A DNA stretch of 64,000 bases, from contig NC_049992.1 in the NCBI RefSeq assembly GCF_000003815.2, positions 10,697,266-10,761,265 of the forward strand, in the 5' to 3' direction. The stretch is from Branchiostoma floridae (taxonomy: Eukaryota > Chordata > Leptocardii > Amphioxiformes > Branchiostomatidae). The notes beneath the pieces are model-generated. The model did no database searches and was not told where the DNA came from. It was given only the letters and a program-made list of their open reading frames with translations. The position numbers and the translations under genes are program-made. Positions 44,021-55,782 of the stretch are shown piece by piece (positions within the stretch are counted from its first letter, which is position 1; the number at the start of each line of letters is the position of its first letter).

Positions 44021-45519
44021 ATCTATTGGTCATTGACAGAATATGTTACCATTCGTGAGCACCAAATCTGGCCCAATTTTGATATTTTCTATTGATTTAA
44101 CTTGGCCACAACACTTCTACAAAAGTTTCTACAAAAGCTGAAAATTGACACCAGCAAGTTTTTCAAAGAGAACTTTTAAACGTGACACTGCGCAAGGAAT
44201 GATACTGCCCATTGTGAGGAAGAATTAATTTTAGTAACGTTTCATTCCACCTTCTTTGTTTAAGACAAAAAGTAGCTTTACTGTCTGTTTCGTAGCAAAC
44301 CTATCAGAAATCTTCTTAGTGATCTACATTGCATTGGAAAGACTCAAGAATGTTGTAATGGTTAAGAAGAATCAGTTTTGGTAAGTAAGAAAATGATAAG
44401 TTGTGAAGTGAACGTTACTAGAAAGCACTGAATAATGGAATGGAGTGGAATCATTTTGTGAATATCGTGTGTAATGATGATGTTTTATGTATATGTAGAA
44501 GATGTGAATATGCATTATGAAACCTTATAATACAGAAGATGCAGGAGTGAGAAGGAGAGAGCCGAGAGAGAGAAAGAGATCTAGAGAGAGACAGAGAGAA
44601 AGAGAGAGAGAAAGTTTCATATAGATCTGACTGTGGGCTACATTTGAACACAAAGTGCTGTAATATGCTGAGGCAGTTCAAGTTGATAAGTGGAGATCTA
44701 TTCTGTGTACTTGATCTATTTCTCAGCTGAAATGTGTCAATTTTTATGATTGTACATGTAGGTGTATTGGTTATGTGACAAATGGAAGTGACCAGAGTAC
44801 TTGCAAAATCATTCGTAGTGACAGAAATACTGTTAGTACTGCTTGTTCGCTAAGAATCTTGTGATCTTTTGAAATCGCCAAGCTCAGTGAAAATATTGTA
44901 TGAGAACAAAAAAATATAGTTTGTCATCCAGTAGAAGTACTAGTAAACATAACGTTATAAGTGTAAGTTTCTAATTGGAGTTCATGTTGAAAATGTGATA
45001 AATTCACATGAAGTATCTACTAGCCATCTGGACAATAAAGCAATAAAGGCTTTGCCGACGCTTTCATTGTTGTGTGTGTTCTCATTTTACTACGCCTACG
45101 CACTACGCATGTAATATTGTCCCTACGGCTTAACTGACAACCTGAAAAGAAATGAGTAACTTACATATGGTTGTATAATGAAACGTATGCAATAGAACAG
45201 AAAAAATTTAGAAACTATTCTTATGAAAATTGAAAAAAAAAAGTTATACAGCTCTCCATATCCTCCCTGGGTTAGTGTCGATTGGCTCCGATAGGAATAG
45301 AATCATCCCATTTAAAATCCCTACGTCAGTAGGCTGGGTGATTTCAGGTAGTACGTTTATCTTTGATTTGTCAGGTCAGTTGTGAGACCATTTCGCGCCA
45401 AGTGACTTGAACAACCGGTCGTTCAATACTAGTACTTACGTACCCTTTGACCCCAACAACAGTAGTCGGGCTAAACCAAGGATAAAACACCCTAATCTAA
45501 TATCCGTCGATAAGGAAGT
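44021..45519. other. 3' UTR and spacer before the sulfotransferase gene
   Basis: Two AATAAA signals at 45034-45039 and 45042-45047 lie about 1 kb after the lectin stop and are the likely poly(A) site. A (GA)n-rich patch lies at 44547-44615. No other gene was seen. Confidence 0.5.
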
Positions 45520-46419
45520 ATGGACAACAAACTACTATCGCTGTTGGTATATTTCAGACTCAAAAATAAAGGTAAGTTGCATGACGTCTAAATGTTGCAA
45601 CCACGGCAGGTTGTAATGTGACCATGTGCCATGTGTTTGTGCGTATGTGTATGCGCGTGTTTTTATGTATATGTGTGTTTGTTTGTGTGCGTGCGTTTGT
45701 ATTTGCATAATCATAAAATAAAACCAATCGAAACGAAATAACTGCACTGTTTAGTCGAACTCTTTGTGATCAGGTGTCATGCGTGTGTGTGTACATGTTT
45801 TATGTAGCGTATGTTTTTTGTATATGTGAGTGTGTGTGCGTGTAGAAATTATTCAGAGGGGCGAGTAAGAACAGAAAGAAACAACACCCCGACTCCCGGG
45901 ATTCGAACCCGCGCCGAACCCGGGCAGCCGGATCACAAATCCAACGTGCTAACCACAACACCAAAAGCTCAAGAGCTGTTGGCGTGGTCAGTTTGGCAGC
46001 GCTAGAACCCCACTGTTACACTACTCCCCCTTTTCTTTTCAAGATTCGTCCTCGAATCTCCGAGATCGACATCCCTGTGTGGCACATACTAGCCTGTTAC
46101 TCACAGGGCCGGCGTGGGAACCATTGTAGAAATTCAGAGGGGCGAGTAAGAACAGAAAGAAACAACACCCCGACTCCCGGGATTCGAACCCGCGCCGAAC
46201 CCGGGCAGCCGGATCACAAATCCAACGTGCTAACCACAACACCAAAAGCTCAAGAGCTGTTGGCGTGGTCAGTTTGGCAGCGCTAGAACCCCACTGTTAC
46301 ATGCGCGTTTGTCACACTGAAAAGTTTGTATAATCATAAAATAAACTGATGATCCATCGAAACAAAATACATAACTGCACTGTTTGGTCGTAATCTGTGT
46401 GACCAGGTGTCATGCGTGT

Positions 46420-46470
<51 letters not shown>

Positions 46471-46612
46471 CGTGTACGTGTGCGTGTACGTGTATGTGTG
46501 TATATGTATGTGTATGTGTAATGTGTATGTGAGCGTGTGTGTATGTGTGTGTGTGTATGTGTACGTGTACGTGTACGTGTACGTGTACGTGTATGTGTAT
46601 GTGTAATGTGTA

Positions 46613-46667
<55 letters not shown>

Positions 46668-49240
46668 TTGTATTTGTATCATAAATCATAAAATAAAATA
46701 AACTGAAACAGAATAGCTGCACTGTTTGGCCGTAATTTGTCTCCACAGAAAGATGGATGCTGATTGGACTGACATTAGTGCTGTCTGTGATCGTTGTTGC
46801 CTTCTTGGCCGCCAACTTTGGCCAGAAGGGACGCCTACCGGTCAGCACGGAACTGCAAAGTCAACAACATGTTGACAGAGCGGAACAACTATACGGGTAA
46901 GTAAGAAGATTTGCCAGCTATGTCACGAATAAGTAAGAGATAGAAAGGAAATAACAAACTTAAAAAATATGCTGACAAAGTACTACCCGAGAGTTGTTTG
47001 TTTTAAGATCATCCCAGATATTCTTTTAACGTTAACGATAAGGCACAAACTCGTCCATGTATGAATCGCACCTAGTACATTAAGCACGTTTAAGGCTCCG
47101 CCTTAATTCGGAAAAACTAGGTCCCAGTTTCGATGACAGTGGGTCAAACCTTCCTGTCTGGTCTTATGCAGATCGTATGTGACTGTACAAAACCGACATA
47201 TCATATCTAAAGCATTCTTCAATCAAACAAAGAAATAAACATACTCTTAATATATCCGAATGAAAGGTCATCTGTGTTGGTAGATTCCACATTGAGAAAT
47301 GTTTAAACTTTGTTCCAAAACATTTTTCAATACTCTTAATATATAGTCTATATCAAGAATAGAGACAGTAGAGACAGTAGAGTATATACACTCGCAACAT
47401 TAACGTTTTGAAAATATGCTGTTATTTTTCAAACAATAGTTCTGGCGGACGATGTAGGGAGAGGACGAACTTCGTGTTTGTGAAGGTGCATAAGTGTGGG
47501 TCTCACACCACCACGTGTATCCTACAGAGGTTCGGCTACGAGAGGGGTCTCACATTCATGTTACCTGCCCAGGATGGACCGAACATTGGATACCCACGTA
47601 AGTTCTTAAAAGACGTTACAATGTTATGCAGTATGACGTGCGATGGGATTTCTTTGTCAATGTAGACTTTGGTGCTTTTTACGTCATGTAATCATGATTA
47701 TGCAAATTTTGATGATAATAAGAGTCAACTTTTAAACAGACAATAGGCTAAGAGCCATAGGCTGCAATATAATGATTTTACGAGTCATTTGCATACTGGT
47801 TTAAACATGCAGTATTTGGGTATTTTTAAAATAAAATTTGTAATATACAATCATTGTAGAGACTTATCAATCATCAAGGAATCGTGAAATGATTATTTGG
47901 CACTATATCATTAAGGTGAAATATCAGTCAACAAAGTATTCACTATGGACTGATCGATGTCTGTTCTGGAAATGCTGTGTCAGGCTGTTTTACAAACGTT
48001 GAGGACCGGTTCTGGGTGACTCACAATACTGTAGAAGCCGATTAATTGCACGGTCTATTTGCCAGTGAATTTCGTGCAATTATCCGGATGGTGCAATAAT
48101 GCGAAGCTATTTAGCTTGACCGCACCAGTTTGGGATTTAGGGATTCCTTGCAGTTAACAGAAGTGTGCGTTAATCAGTTGTGCAATTAACTTGCTTCTAC
48201 TGTAATAGTATGACTGTCAGCGATGTATGGTAGACACACCAAGTAACGTAAAATGTTACATCTTCACTTATGTAGGTTTTCCTAAGACTGGTGACTACCT
48301 GCCATCTTCCAACGGCGTCTTCAACGTAATTGCAGACCACATTCGATACAAGAAGGACATCGTAACGTCTCTTATGCCTCACGACACAGCATATTTTGCC
48401 ATCTTAAGGCATCCCTTGAGCCACCTTAAGTCAGTTTTTAACTGGAAACACCTTGACAAAATTTTACGAATAAAAGCTGAGAATCCCGTCGGTAGGTTTT
48501 TAGACACACCATGGTACTACAGGGCAAGTATCCAGGGAATGGTCAGGTATACAGCAAATTTAATGGCTTATGATATGGGTTTAAACATAGCTTATTTCAA
48601 ACAAAATAGACCCCTCCCATCAAAATTGAATTTCCCTGGGCAGCACTATGGTAAGTCCCCAAGAATATCTCACATTCAAAATGGTACCAAAGCGGAAAAA
48701 TATCTCTATCTCCACCCCAAAACAGCAGACATTTTACATCAGTACATCACCAGCATAGACCAGGACTTCATACTTGTGATGATTCTGGAATATTACGACG
48801 AGTCGCTCGTCATGCTCAAGAGATTGATGTGTTGGGGCATCAGGGACATTTTGTACGATCTAGACGTCAGAAACAACGAGCCTTATCGCTACAAACACAA
48901 GGACTTCACAGAAGTACAGAAAGACAACCACAGACTCTGGAGCTTGGCGGACTACGCTTTTTACGAGCACTTCAACTCTACGCTATGGGAAAAGATTTCA
49001 TCACAAGGGCCTGATTTCTTCGAAGAACTCTCTTATTTCAAGTTTATAAACAAGGATGTGAACTGGTATTGTAGCATGAAGTTGGAAATCACCTGGACGA
49101 TACCATCTTCGAATTGGAATGAGGCTTTCGTACTGAACAGAACATTCTGTGAATGGTTAGCGCTGAAACGCTGGCATTGGGATGACATACTCAAGGAAGA
49201 GCACATCAAAAAATGGCATAGAAAGTCTTTCTTCAGTTGA
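45520..49240 (+). CDS. galactose-3-O-sulfotransferase family protein (GAL3ST-like)
   Basis: Four exons, 45520-45571, 46749-46896, 47440-47597 and 48276-49240 (TGA), give 440 aa (human GAL3ST1 is 423). The family moves sulfate from PAPS to the 3-OH of galactose on glycolipids or glycoproteins in the Golgi. The layout is that of a type II Golgi enzyme: short cytosolic tail, membrane helix ~20-41 (MLIGLTLVLSVIVVAFLAAN), stem, catalytic domain. The 5'-phosphosulfate loop is at ~79-89 (VFVKVHKCGSHT; KTHKxxSST in relatives), followed by the FxxP region, and the 3'-phosphate site is at ~162-172 (AILRHPLSHLKSVF). Which acceptor sugar it uses cannot be told. AATAAA at 49429-49434 is a likely poly(A) signal. 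Intron 1 carries a TRIM and TG arrays. Confidence 0.88.
45837..46305 (-). mobile_element. TRIM (miniature LTR retroelement), copy 2, with 4 bp target duplication
   Basis: LTRs 45841-46020 (180 bp) and 46125-46301 (177 bp) differ mainly by a 3 bp ATT insertion. TGCG flanks the element on both sides. The LTR ends are TGTA...TACA. The internal segment is nearly the same as in copy 1, with the same TGGTTCCC primer-like site and purine tract on the minus strand. The LTR half with box B matches copy 1; the box A half differs (TGGTGTTGTGG, then TTAGCAC). Confidence 0.88.
46415..46667. repeat. (TG)n/(TGTATG)n microsatellite
   Basis: Long TG run with interspersed TATG, TACG and TGCG units. Apparent open frames here are low-complexity artefacts. 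Confidence 0.9.
48027..48205. mobile_element. MITE-like element in the last sulfotransferase intron
   Basis: The ends ACTGTAGAAGC and GCTTCTACTGT are inverse, with TTAATTGCAC / GTGCAATTAA just inside. It ends about 70 bp before the acceptor of the last exon. Confidence 0.65.
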
Positions 49241-49682
49241 ATAATATAAATATATGATAATAGATAAATATATCATATCATATAATTCATATATATAATA
49301 TCTCGAGGAAATACATTAGGCGTGGTTTACGTCTCATTACAGCCATACAGTAGAAGATGGCAAAATGCCCTAAAAAGCTAACTGTTTCGAAGTCCAAGAT
49401 GCAGCTATTTGCGCATGATTCGGGCTACAATAAAGCGACCAGCTAGTGGTACAGTCCATGTGCCTACCCTGTTGTTTACTTGACAAGAGCTATTCCATGA
49501 CTCGTCGTACAGGATATGTCTGGAGCCTTGGGGCAATCGTATCAATAACCATAGGGAACCTTATGCTTCATCACGTTCCCACTAACATGAAGGAAATTGG
49601 TTTCGGTGTGTTTTTTTAAAAATGCAGTGGTTCATTTCCTTCATCATAGACAGCACGGATGGCTTTTAGTCGTTTAACTTAA

Positions 49683-50231
49683 GGTCACAGTAAGTAAATT
49701 TTATGGATGACATCCTCTGCAGACTGCAAAAATAGTGAGATAGGGCGAAAAAAAACAAGATGGGTAAAAAAAAACAAGATGGCTAAATTTTCAAAAAAGA
49801 CACCATAAATGTTTTAAGAAGAGTTGAAGTGACAAAACATGGTAGTACTGACGACAAATCATTCATTCCTGTATTCAAGAAGTGAACTAGTGTAGTAAAA
49901 GTGACACTAGTGTGGTAGACTGGTATCACTTACCAAGTTGGCAACTTAACTTATGACTTCCATAGTGAAGTATATAGTGAAGTACTATAGTGGTGCCACT
50001 TTTCCAACTATCCAGTTGGTTTCACTTCTATAACTACAATCATGGCTACCTCGCTAATGTCACTCCTACAAGTACAATCATTAGGCTCCAACACAACATG
50101 CTTTCCCATTTTGGTACTTTCTTGTCATGTTGACCATCTCCGAAGAAGAAAAAAATCTTGTTTTTTTTTTTAAATCAGGCAAAAATTAGTGAGTGCGCGG
50201 ATGTCATCCATAAAATTTACTTGCTGTGGCC
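49683..50231. mobile_element. 549 bp element with ~33 bp terminal inverted repeats
   Basis: The left end GGTCACAGTAAGTAAATTTT and right end (inverse of GGCCACAGCAAGTAAATTTT) both continue with ATGGATGACATCC. The interior is non-coding. Similarity extends a few bases outside these limits. Confidence 0.8.
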
Positions 50232-50534
50232 TAAGTTTAGGCTCTTGATCGTATGCATATGATTTGACAGTTCTTGAGTATAGACTTAGCGGTAAGTGTA
50301 TAGACCTATTTTTTTTTTACCTGCCGACGTTTCTGTAGTCCTTCTGCGGTCTAGTCTTCATCTGGTGAATGATAACTGACATGATTCTTCTCACAATCGC
50401 CTCAAGGAAGCAGACATAGTAATGAAGTACGTACTACTTCCTAACGTTGCCAAGTGACAGGAAATTTGTTGTGTTCAACATCCCGTCATGTACCCACCTG
50501 ATGAAACTATTCATTGGTAGATACAGACCAACCC

Positions 50535-50537
<3 letters not shown>

Positions 50538-50581
<44 letters not shown>

Positions 50582-50705
50582 GAGACAGAGAGAGAGACAG
50601 AGAGAGAGACAGAGAGACAGAGAGAGACAGAGAGGGAGAGAGACAGAGAGGGAGGGAGAGAGAGAGACAGAGAGAGAGAGAGACAGAGAGAGAGAGGGGG
50701 GAGAA
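50538..50705. repeat. (GA)n microsatellite
   Basis: GAGAGA/GACAGA repeats; open frames across it are artefacts of composition. Confidence 0.9.
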
Positions 50706-51291
50706 GGGACGACTAAAACTCAGGGAAAATCGTCACCATATCAGATTTCACAACCATGTAACACGAGACTAAGGTCTACCAATACGCAGTTATATAATTA
50801 TGCTTGTCATAGAAAAAGTTTTGGCCCTTTCATAGATTTTGGCTATTACAATCAACAGATCTTGCTCAGTGGTAAAAAGTAGTGGAAGCTACCTGTAACA
50901 AATTCCAGCTCCATCCGGTTGCTTGGGTAACGGTGATTTTTTGTGCATTTTAGACTGGCATTCTGTATTATCTAGACTCAGGTCTGTATTCTCATAATTT
51001 TCAAATACTATGGTTAAAAGCTAAGGTCTGCCTCTTCTCCTTTTCTTCTGAGGCAGGTGCGCGATACGCCTCCCAGTATGACAAAAACAAGACTTCATGT
51101 ATTGCACTGGTCCCAAACCATGACAACCGCAAACACGAAATTATCCTCTGGCCATGGGTACGGGTACCTGCCACAGACAATTCATTATCATATAGTGACG
51201 TATTTGTTTTTGATAGGTCTTGGCTTCATTCAATTATACATACGAAAACGGAACATATTGAACAGTGTTGTCGCACCTCTCAGAAGTCACA

Positions 51292-54104
51292 ATGACACGA
51301 AGCAAGACGCTAGTCCTGCTTTTTCTTCTTTCAAACCATTTACGTTTGGTGGTGCATGAGACAGCGTTTCGCTGTCCAAACAACTGTTACATGGACGACG
51401 TTGGTTGGGGAACAAGCCAAGGTCTTCACTGTCACTGTCCGGATGAAAATGGGAAAGCTTCACCCTGCAGCTGGGTAGGATACGGAGGGACGTACAGTTT
51501 CCCTGTCTGTCTCGACACCATCCCAACTGATTTTGACAAAGAGACTCAATCAATCGTCATCAAGCATCTCCGTTCTGCGACCATCCTGGAACGGTCTTTC
51601 CCCAACACTTCACGTCTTCACCTCCTCAAGATTCAACAGTCAACCGTTTCCGTGGTCCAGCCGGGGGCTTTCAAAGGTCTACCGATGGTGACAGTGCTCT
51701 ATCTTGATGATAACCGCATCAAAAGTCTAGGTATGTGGAAAGAAGCTTGCTTTTCAGCTTGTATGTAATTCGGCAATTTCCCTCGATAGTAACTATGCTA
51801 CGAAAACAACATCTGAAATGAATGACTGTGGGTGGAGTGGGGTGGAGGGGCTAAAAAGTGCCCGCGTCAACTTTGACGTCGTATTAAATCCCGAACGGCT
51901 TGAGGTAAGAGAACCAAACTTGGTGCATTTTCCTAAAGTATTGTTAGCAATCATTTACACCAAATAGAGTAGATTTATCATTTTCGTGCTGCCATGACAA
52001 CGGGTTTCTGAAAGGAATATTTTACAAAATTGACTAATTTTGGCGTAAACGATGGGATTTTAAAAAAATTTTCTCGCTAAATTACACTTGTTCTAATATA
52101 TCTTTACTGTTACAAATTTTGATGTAACACTTATAGTCAGATATTCATGATTTATGCTATAAATGTGACAATGATAAGAAACCCTTGATTGTTATTTTGT
52201 GTGATACGGGTCATGGTATGGAAAAAGGCCATTCTGGATAGGATTAAGTAAAATTGTCAGCTTCAATTCAGAAAAGATGAAAAAAATTGCAAGTTATAAT
52301 TGAAATTCTATTCCTAGGACGAGTTACTGCACAAGCTGCATCATATGTGAAATACTGTACATCGAAAGAAGCAGTGGAAGAAGAAACACATTTTATTTCC
52401 AAGTGTTCATTCAACCAAAACCGAAAGAATCACTTTGTTTAGAGAATTTCAAAGCCACAAAGATTTATCCCAACTTCCCCACACTCACAGACGAACAGAA
52501 AGTCACTTTTCTCTTGAAATAGCAGAACCCACAAATTGTTGAAAAGGTGGGGCTTTTAGTCTCCCTCTGCTTCCAAAAAAGAAGTCAAACCCAACCTGTT
52601 TAGAAAAAGCCAACACTAGTATTAGAGTAGAATATTGTTTATAACTGTTCACTGTCATTTGTATATCTTTTATGTTTATACCATGCACTTGTAATTAGCC
52701 CTCTTACAAATAAACTTCTTTATTATTATTATATTTCATTTTACCACCGGTGCATCAAAAGGCTGTCGTATTAGATATATTTGCCAACACTATTTTGATA
52801 CGATGGAAAATCAAACCATTTTTCTCCTACACAAGTGTACTTCATTTTCGGTCCTGATACCCCTGTCACATTTTGTGAAAACCGATCGGACGACGATTCT
52901 GGGAGCTCTAATTCACAATTTCCACCATTTCGATGTGTTTTTTCTGTGTTTTTCCTTCTTTTTAGAGCCCGATACTTTCATCGGACTTGAGACTCTAGAA
53001 CAGTTGTTCCTGGGAAAGAATGGCATTTCCAGCATATCCCAGTATGCTTTCCGTGGACTCCCCCTCCTTGACTCACTACGGCTGTCCCAAAACCAATTGA
53101 GGTCTCTGCCAGTTGACGCCCTTATTCAGCCTAAAGCATTGTTGTTGGCAAACCTGCACAGGAACCTCATCACTACTATCGACAGCAATATCACGCGTCT
53201 GAAGGAGAACCCGCATTTGAGCCTTATGATAGGGTCTAACAAGCTGAGATGCGACAAGAATCTGACTTGGTTAATCTGGAATCTACCAACCCTGGACCAG
53301 ATATTGATAAACTCTCGGAAGTACATGAGATGTGCATCGCCGCCCGATCTGCGGGGAACTTATCTTCACACCTTGAGGAAGTGTATTCATCATGCAACCC
53401 TGGGAGATGGAGTGGCTCCAGGCACAGCTGAGCTACAAGCCAACAGGTGTATCAGCCAGACCAACACGAAAGATACTGCGCCCATTGGCAATGTAGAAAC
53501 GTCCATCACGACAACTACTGCCAACACAACTACTGCCAACACGCTTTCAGTCAGTTTTCAGACTGTCTCCATGGCCACGTACATGTACCTGTACAACGAA
53601 ACCATCCCCACTGAGAGTTACATGGATATGACGCACACAGGCTCCATATCTAGCTATACAACAGAAGCAGATATCATAGTCCTTTTGGGAAACGAGGATG
53701 ACGGCACGATCTACATGTATGTCATCGTCACAGCTGTCGTTGTACCACTCTTATTTTTGTTGCTGGTATCAGTAGTTGTACATACCCTGCACTACTGCTA
53801 TCATCGCTCAAATATGGCAGCTGACATCGCTCCTACTGGAGAAACAGATGGAGCGCCTGCTTCTGTGGAAACAGAAGAAAGCCAAAACGTCAAGCCGTAC
53901 GCACCTTTCTACTGTGACCCGGTTGGAATGGAAGCGTGCGCGTCTGCCACCAGACGACCAGCCTATGTGGATGACGTACCATCAGAGGACAGTGTGATTC
54001 AGCCATACGCAGTGGCCTATGAGGAATTTTCTGCGAGCGACCAAAGCGATCAAATTCACGCGTACGCAGTTGCCTACAAAGAAGACGCTGGGCCAGACCT
54101 TTAG
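51292..54104 (+). CDS. leucine-rich-repeat type I membrane receptor-like protein
   Basis: Two exons, 51292-51730 and 52966-54104, joined in phase 1, give 525 aa. Residues 1-21 are a signal peptide (SKTLVLLFLLSNHLRLVV). A cysteine-rich N-terminal cap follows, then about five LRRs (LYLDDNRIKSL, LFLGKNGISSI, LRLSQNQLRSL), and an LRR C-terminal cap with cysteines (LRCDKNLTWLIW ... MRCASPPDLRG). A Thr/Ser-rich juxtamembrane stretch leads to a membrane helix at ~396-420 (YVIVTAVVVPLLFLLLVSVV). The ~105-residue cytosolic tail has repeated tyrosine motifs: KPYAPFY, QPYAVAYEE and HAYAVAYKE. Ligand unknown; no TIR, kinase or Ig domain. The 1.2 kb intron contains a LINE relic. The tail motif is what makes it look lineage-specific; a recognition or adhesion role is inferred. 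Confidence 0.87.
52316..52740 (+). mobile_element. LINE 3' relic in the LRR gene intron
   Basis: Translated pieces include VEEETHFISKCSF, the conserved E-x-H-F...C signature near the C-terminus of many LINE reverse-transcriptase proteins, with frameshifts after it. The fragment ends in a TTATTATTATTA simple tail, a usual 3' end for such elements. Confidence 0.6.
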
Positions 54105-55782
54105 CCACATGCACAAAAAGAACAGACACTGAGGTTTGAAGACCGGATAGTAACCCACCTATTATTTGATATTGGCTTTTAAATTGCATAATTGGGGGGT
54201 CCAAACGCACAGCACTTACTCTCCGCCCCAAGGGCAAAAATCACGACCACAGCATGTCCAGAACACGCGTACGAGATTTGAAAAATTGAAGTTCCCCCTG
54301 CAGTACCTTTAGCAAGCCGTTAGTCCATTTTCGACTAAGGCGGGGCACAGAGGCCCTTGAGACTAAGCGTCATGACCATGCTGAAGAGAGAAGGAGGAGG
54401 AGAAAAGAGGCAGCTGACCAGACCGTCTCCTCTGCCCAGTTCACCTGCCAGCAGTGCAGCAGAGTGTGCAGGTCTAGGATAGGACTGCTCAGCCACATGA
54501 GGGCCTGCAGACCATCCAGAACTTCCCACGAATCCTCGACGACGGGGAAAGAGCCATGATGATGAGTCCATTTTCGAACTTGACCTTTGTTTTTACAACC
54601 CCGACTTACCTATCAAACATCATCAGGGTCCATCCAAGGCTTCTCGAGTTATGCTGTTACATGTTAACAGACAGACAGTTAGACGTACAAGCCTAAAACA
54701 TAACCTTGCCATTCTGGCAAAGATAATAATAAAAGTCGGAGCAAGAAGCGACTGTATATAGTGTATGATAAAAGTCGGAGCAAGAAATGACTGTATATAG
54801 TGTAAATAAACGTTGGAGCAAACTACTATTCAGATGGTACCCAGACTACATTATACACGCGTTTTAAACAAGCAATTTGCAAATGCCGAGTGTGGAACTC
54901 ACGGTTGAATGGACACCCTGCAACAGCTGGTTGTTATATGATTGGTGACCGCTCCATATGGGAACGTACATTAATAAGTAAAGGATTGGCATTTTGTTTG
55001 CCTACTCATTTCTATTACTCTTACAAGTGGTTTGTGCTAAATCTTTGTGAACTGTCCCAGACCGCATGACGAGAATGGTGTGAAACGTGTCACAAAGTCA
55101 CCAGCTGGTGCCCGGTATGACGTGGCTTTCCAGTCGGCACAACTTGTACGTCCGAGAGACAATTATTTTTACCGGGAGAAACGGCTTCTGGTATAAGTAA
55201 GGTAGGTCGTTTTTCTGGCTGCCAATGGCTTTCGACTAATTGTAATATTATAACGCTAGTAGCTGAGTAATCAATGGTAATAATACTTTATAATGTTGAG
55301 CTTCAGATTTTATATACTTTTGTGGGCCGCCACAATTGCATGTCTTGTTGTACATTATTGTGACCGGGGATGAGATATTTATTTCATAGACTAGTGTGTA
55401 CAAATGTTACAAAAAAATCAAATGGCGTCATCAAAGCTACGAATCACAAATCAGTATCAGATTCTAAACCTTGAAAAATAAGAGTTGAATTGTAACATCT
55501 GTGGTGAAAAGCAGTTCCAAGACTGCTGTGTAATAATAGGCTAATTGCTGAAGCAAAATATCGCCATCTTCATGATTTGTCTGACTGAGAATATATTACT
55601 TCATTTGAAGCGTTTTCCACCTTTGAGTTAGCTCAAATACGAATGTCTACATATAGGGGAAGTGGACATATGAAGCAAAAGTCATATCAATAACATCCAT
55701 CATGATTATGTCCCAAACAGCGCGATTTTCAGTCAAACATGCCAAAACTTGACATGTCGCATTTCCTTGTAGTCAAGCCAGA
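54105..55782. other. spacer between LRR and JmjC-TPR genes
   Basis: Apart from the LINE relic, it contains a tandem repeat of a ~46 bp unit at 54729-54821 (AAAAGTCGGAGCAAGAA, then ACTGTATATAGTGTA) and an AATAAA at 54805-54810. No gene was seen. Confidence 0.5.
54329..54561 (+). mobile_element. LINE C-terminal relic with a zinc-finger tail
   Basis: An open stretch ends FTCQQCSRVCRSRIGLLSHM, then RAC and, after a short tail, a TGA stop. The C-x2-C-x12-H-x3-C finger and the basic ERRRRRKEA run before it match the tail of LINE ORF2 proteins. It is related to the finger at 5364-5433. It begins 225 bp after the LRR gene stop. Confidence 0.6.

Larger units (their letters stand above)
45628..46748. 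repeat. triplicated intron segment with (TG)n arrays, sulfotransferase intron 1
   Basis: A ~90 bp block (ATCATAAAATAAA ... GAAAC ... CTGCACTGTTTGG) occurs near 45705-45785, 46325-46412 and 46672-46745; the first two run into TG-rich arrays. The third copy ends directly at the acceptor of the 46749 exon. The TRIM copy 2 sits between copies one and two. Confidence 0.75.
49241..51291. other. spacer between sulfotransferase and LRR gene
   Basis: Holds the sulfotransferase poly(A) signal, an inverted-repeat element (49683-50231) and a (GA)n array (50538-50705). No gene was recognised. Confidence 0.5.

Noticed and set aside
45841-46301. Simple tandem satellite of ~281 bp period
   Set aside because: Both loci begin and end at the same points, with TG/CA ends and 4 bp target duplications, which fits a discrete LTR-type insertion better than a satellite slice.
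46312-46848. His/Thr-rich and Cys/Val-rich frames over the TG array
   Set aside because: Translated microsatellite; all frames are open by composition.
50514-50882. Arg/Glu-rich frame
   Set aside because: Translated (GA)n repeat.
52803-52965. Upstream start for the second LRR exon at 52803
   Set aside because: The in-frame extension lies before a strong TTTTTAG acceptor at 52965, and the LRR pattern continues from the first exon when spliced.
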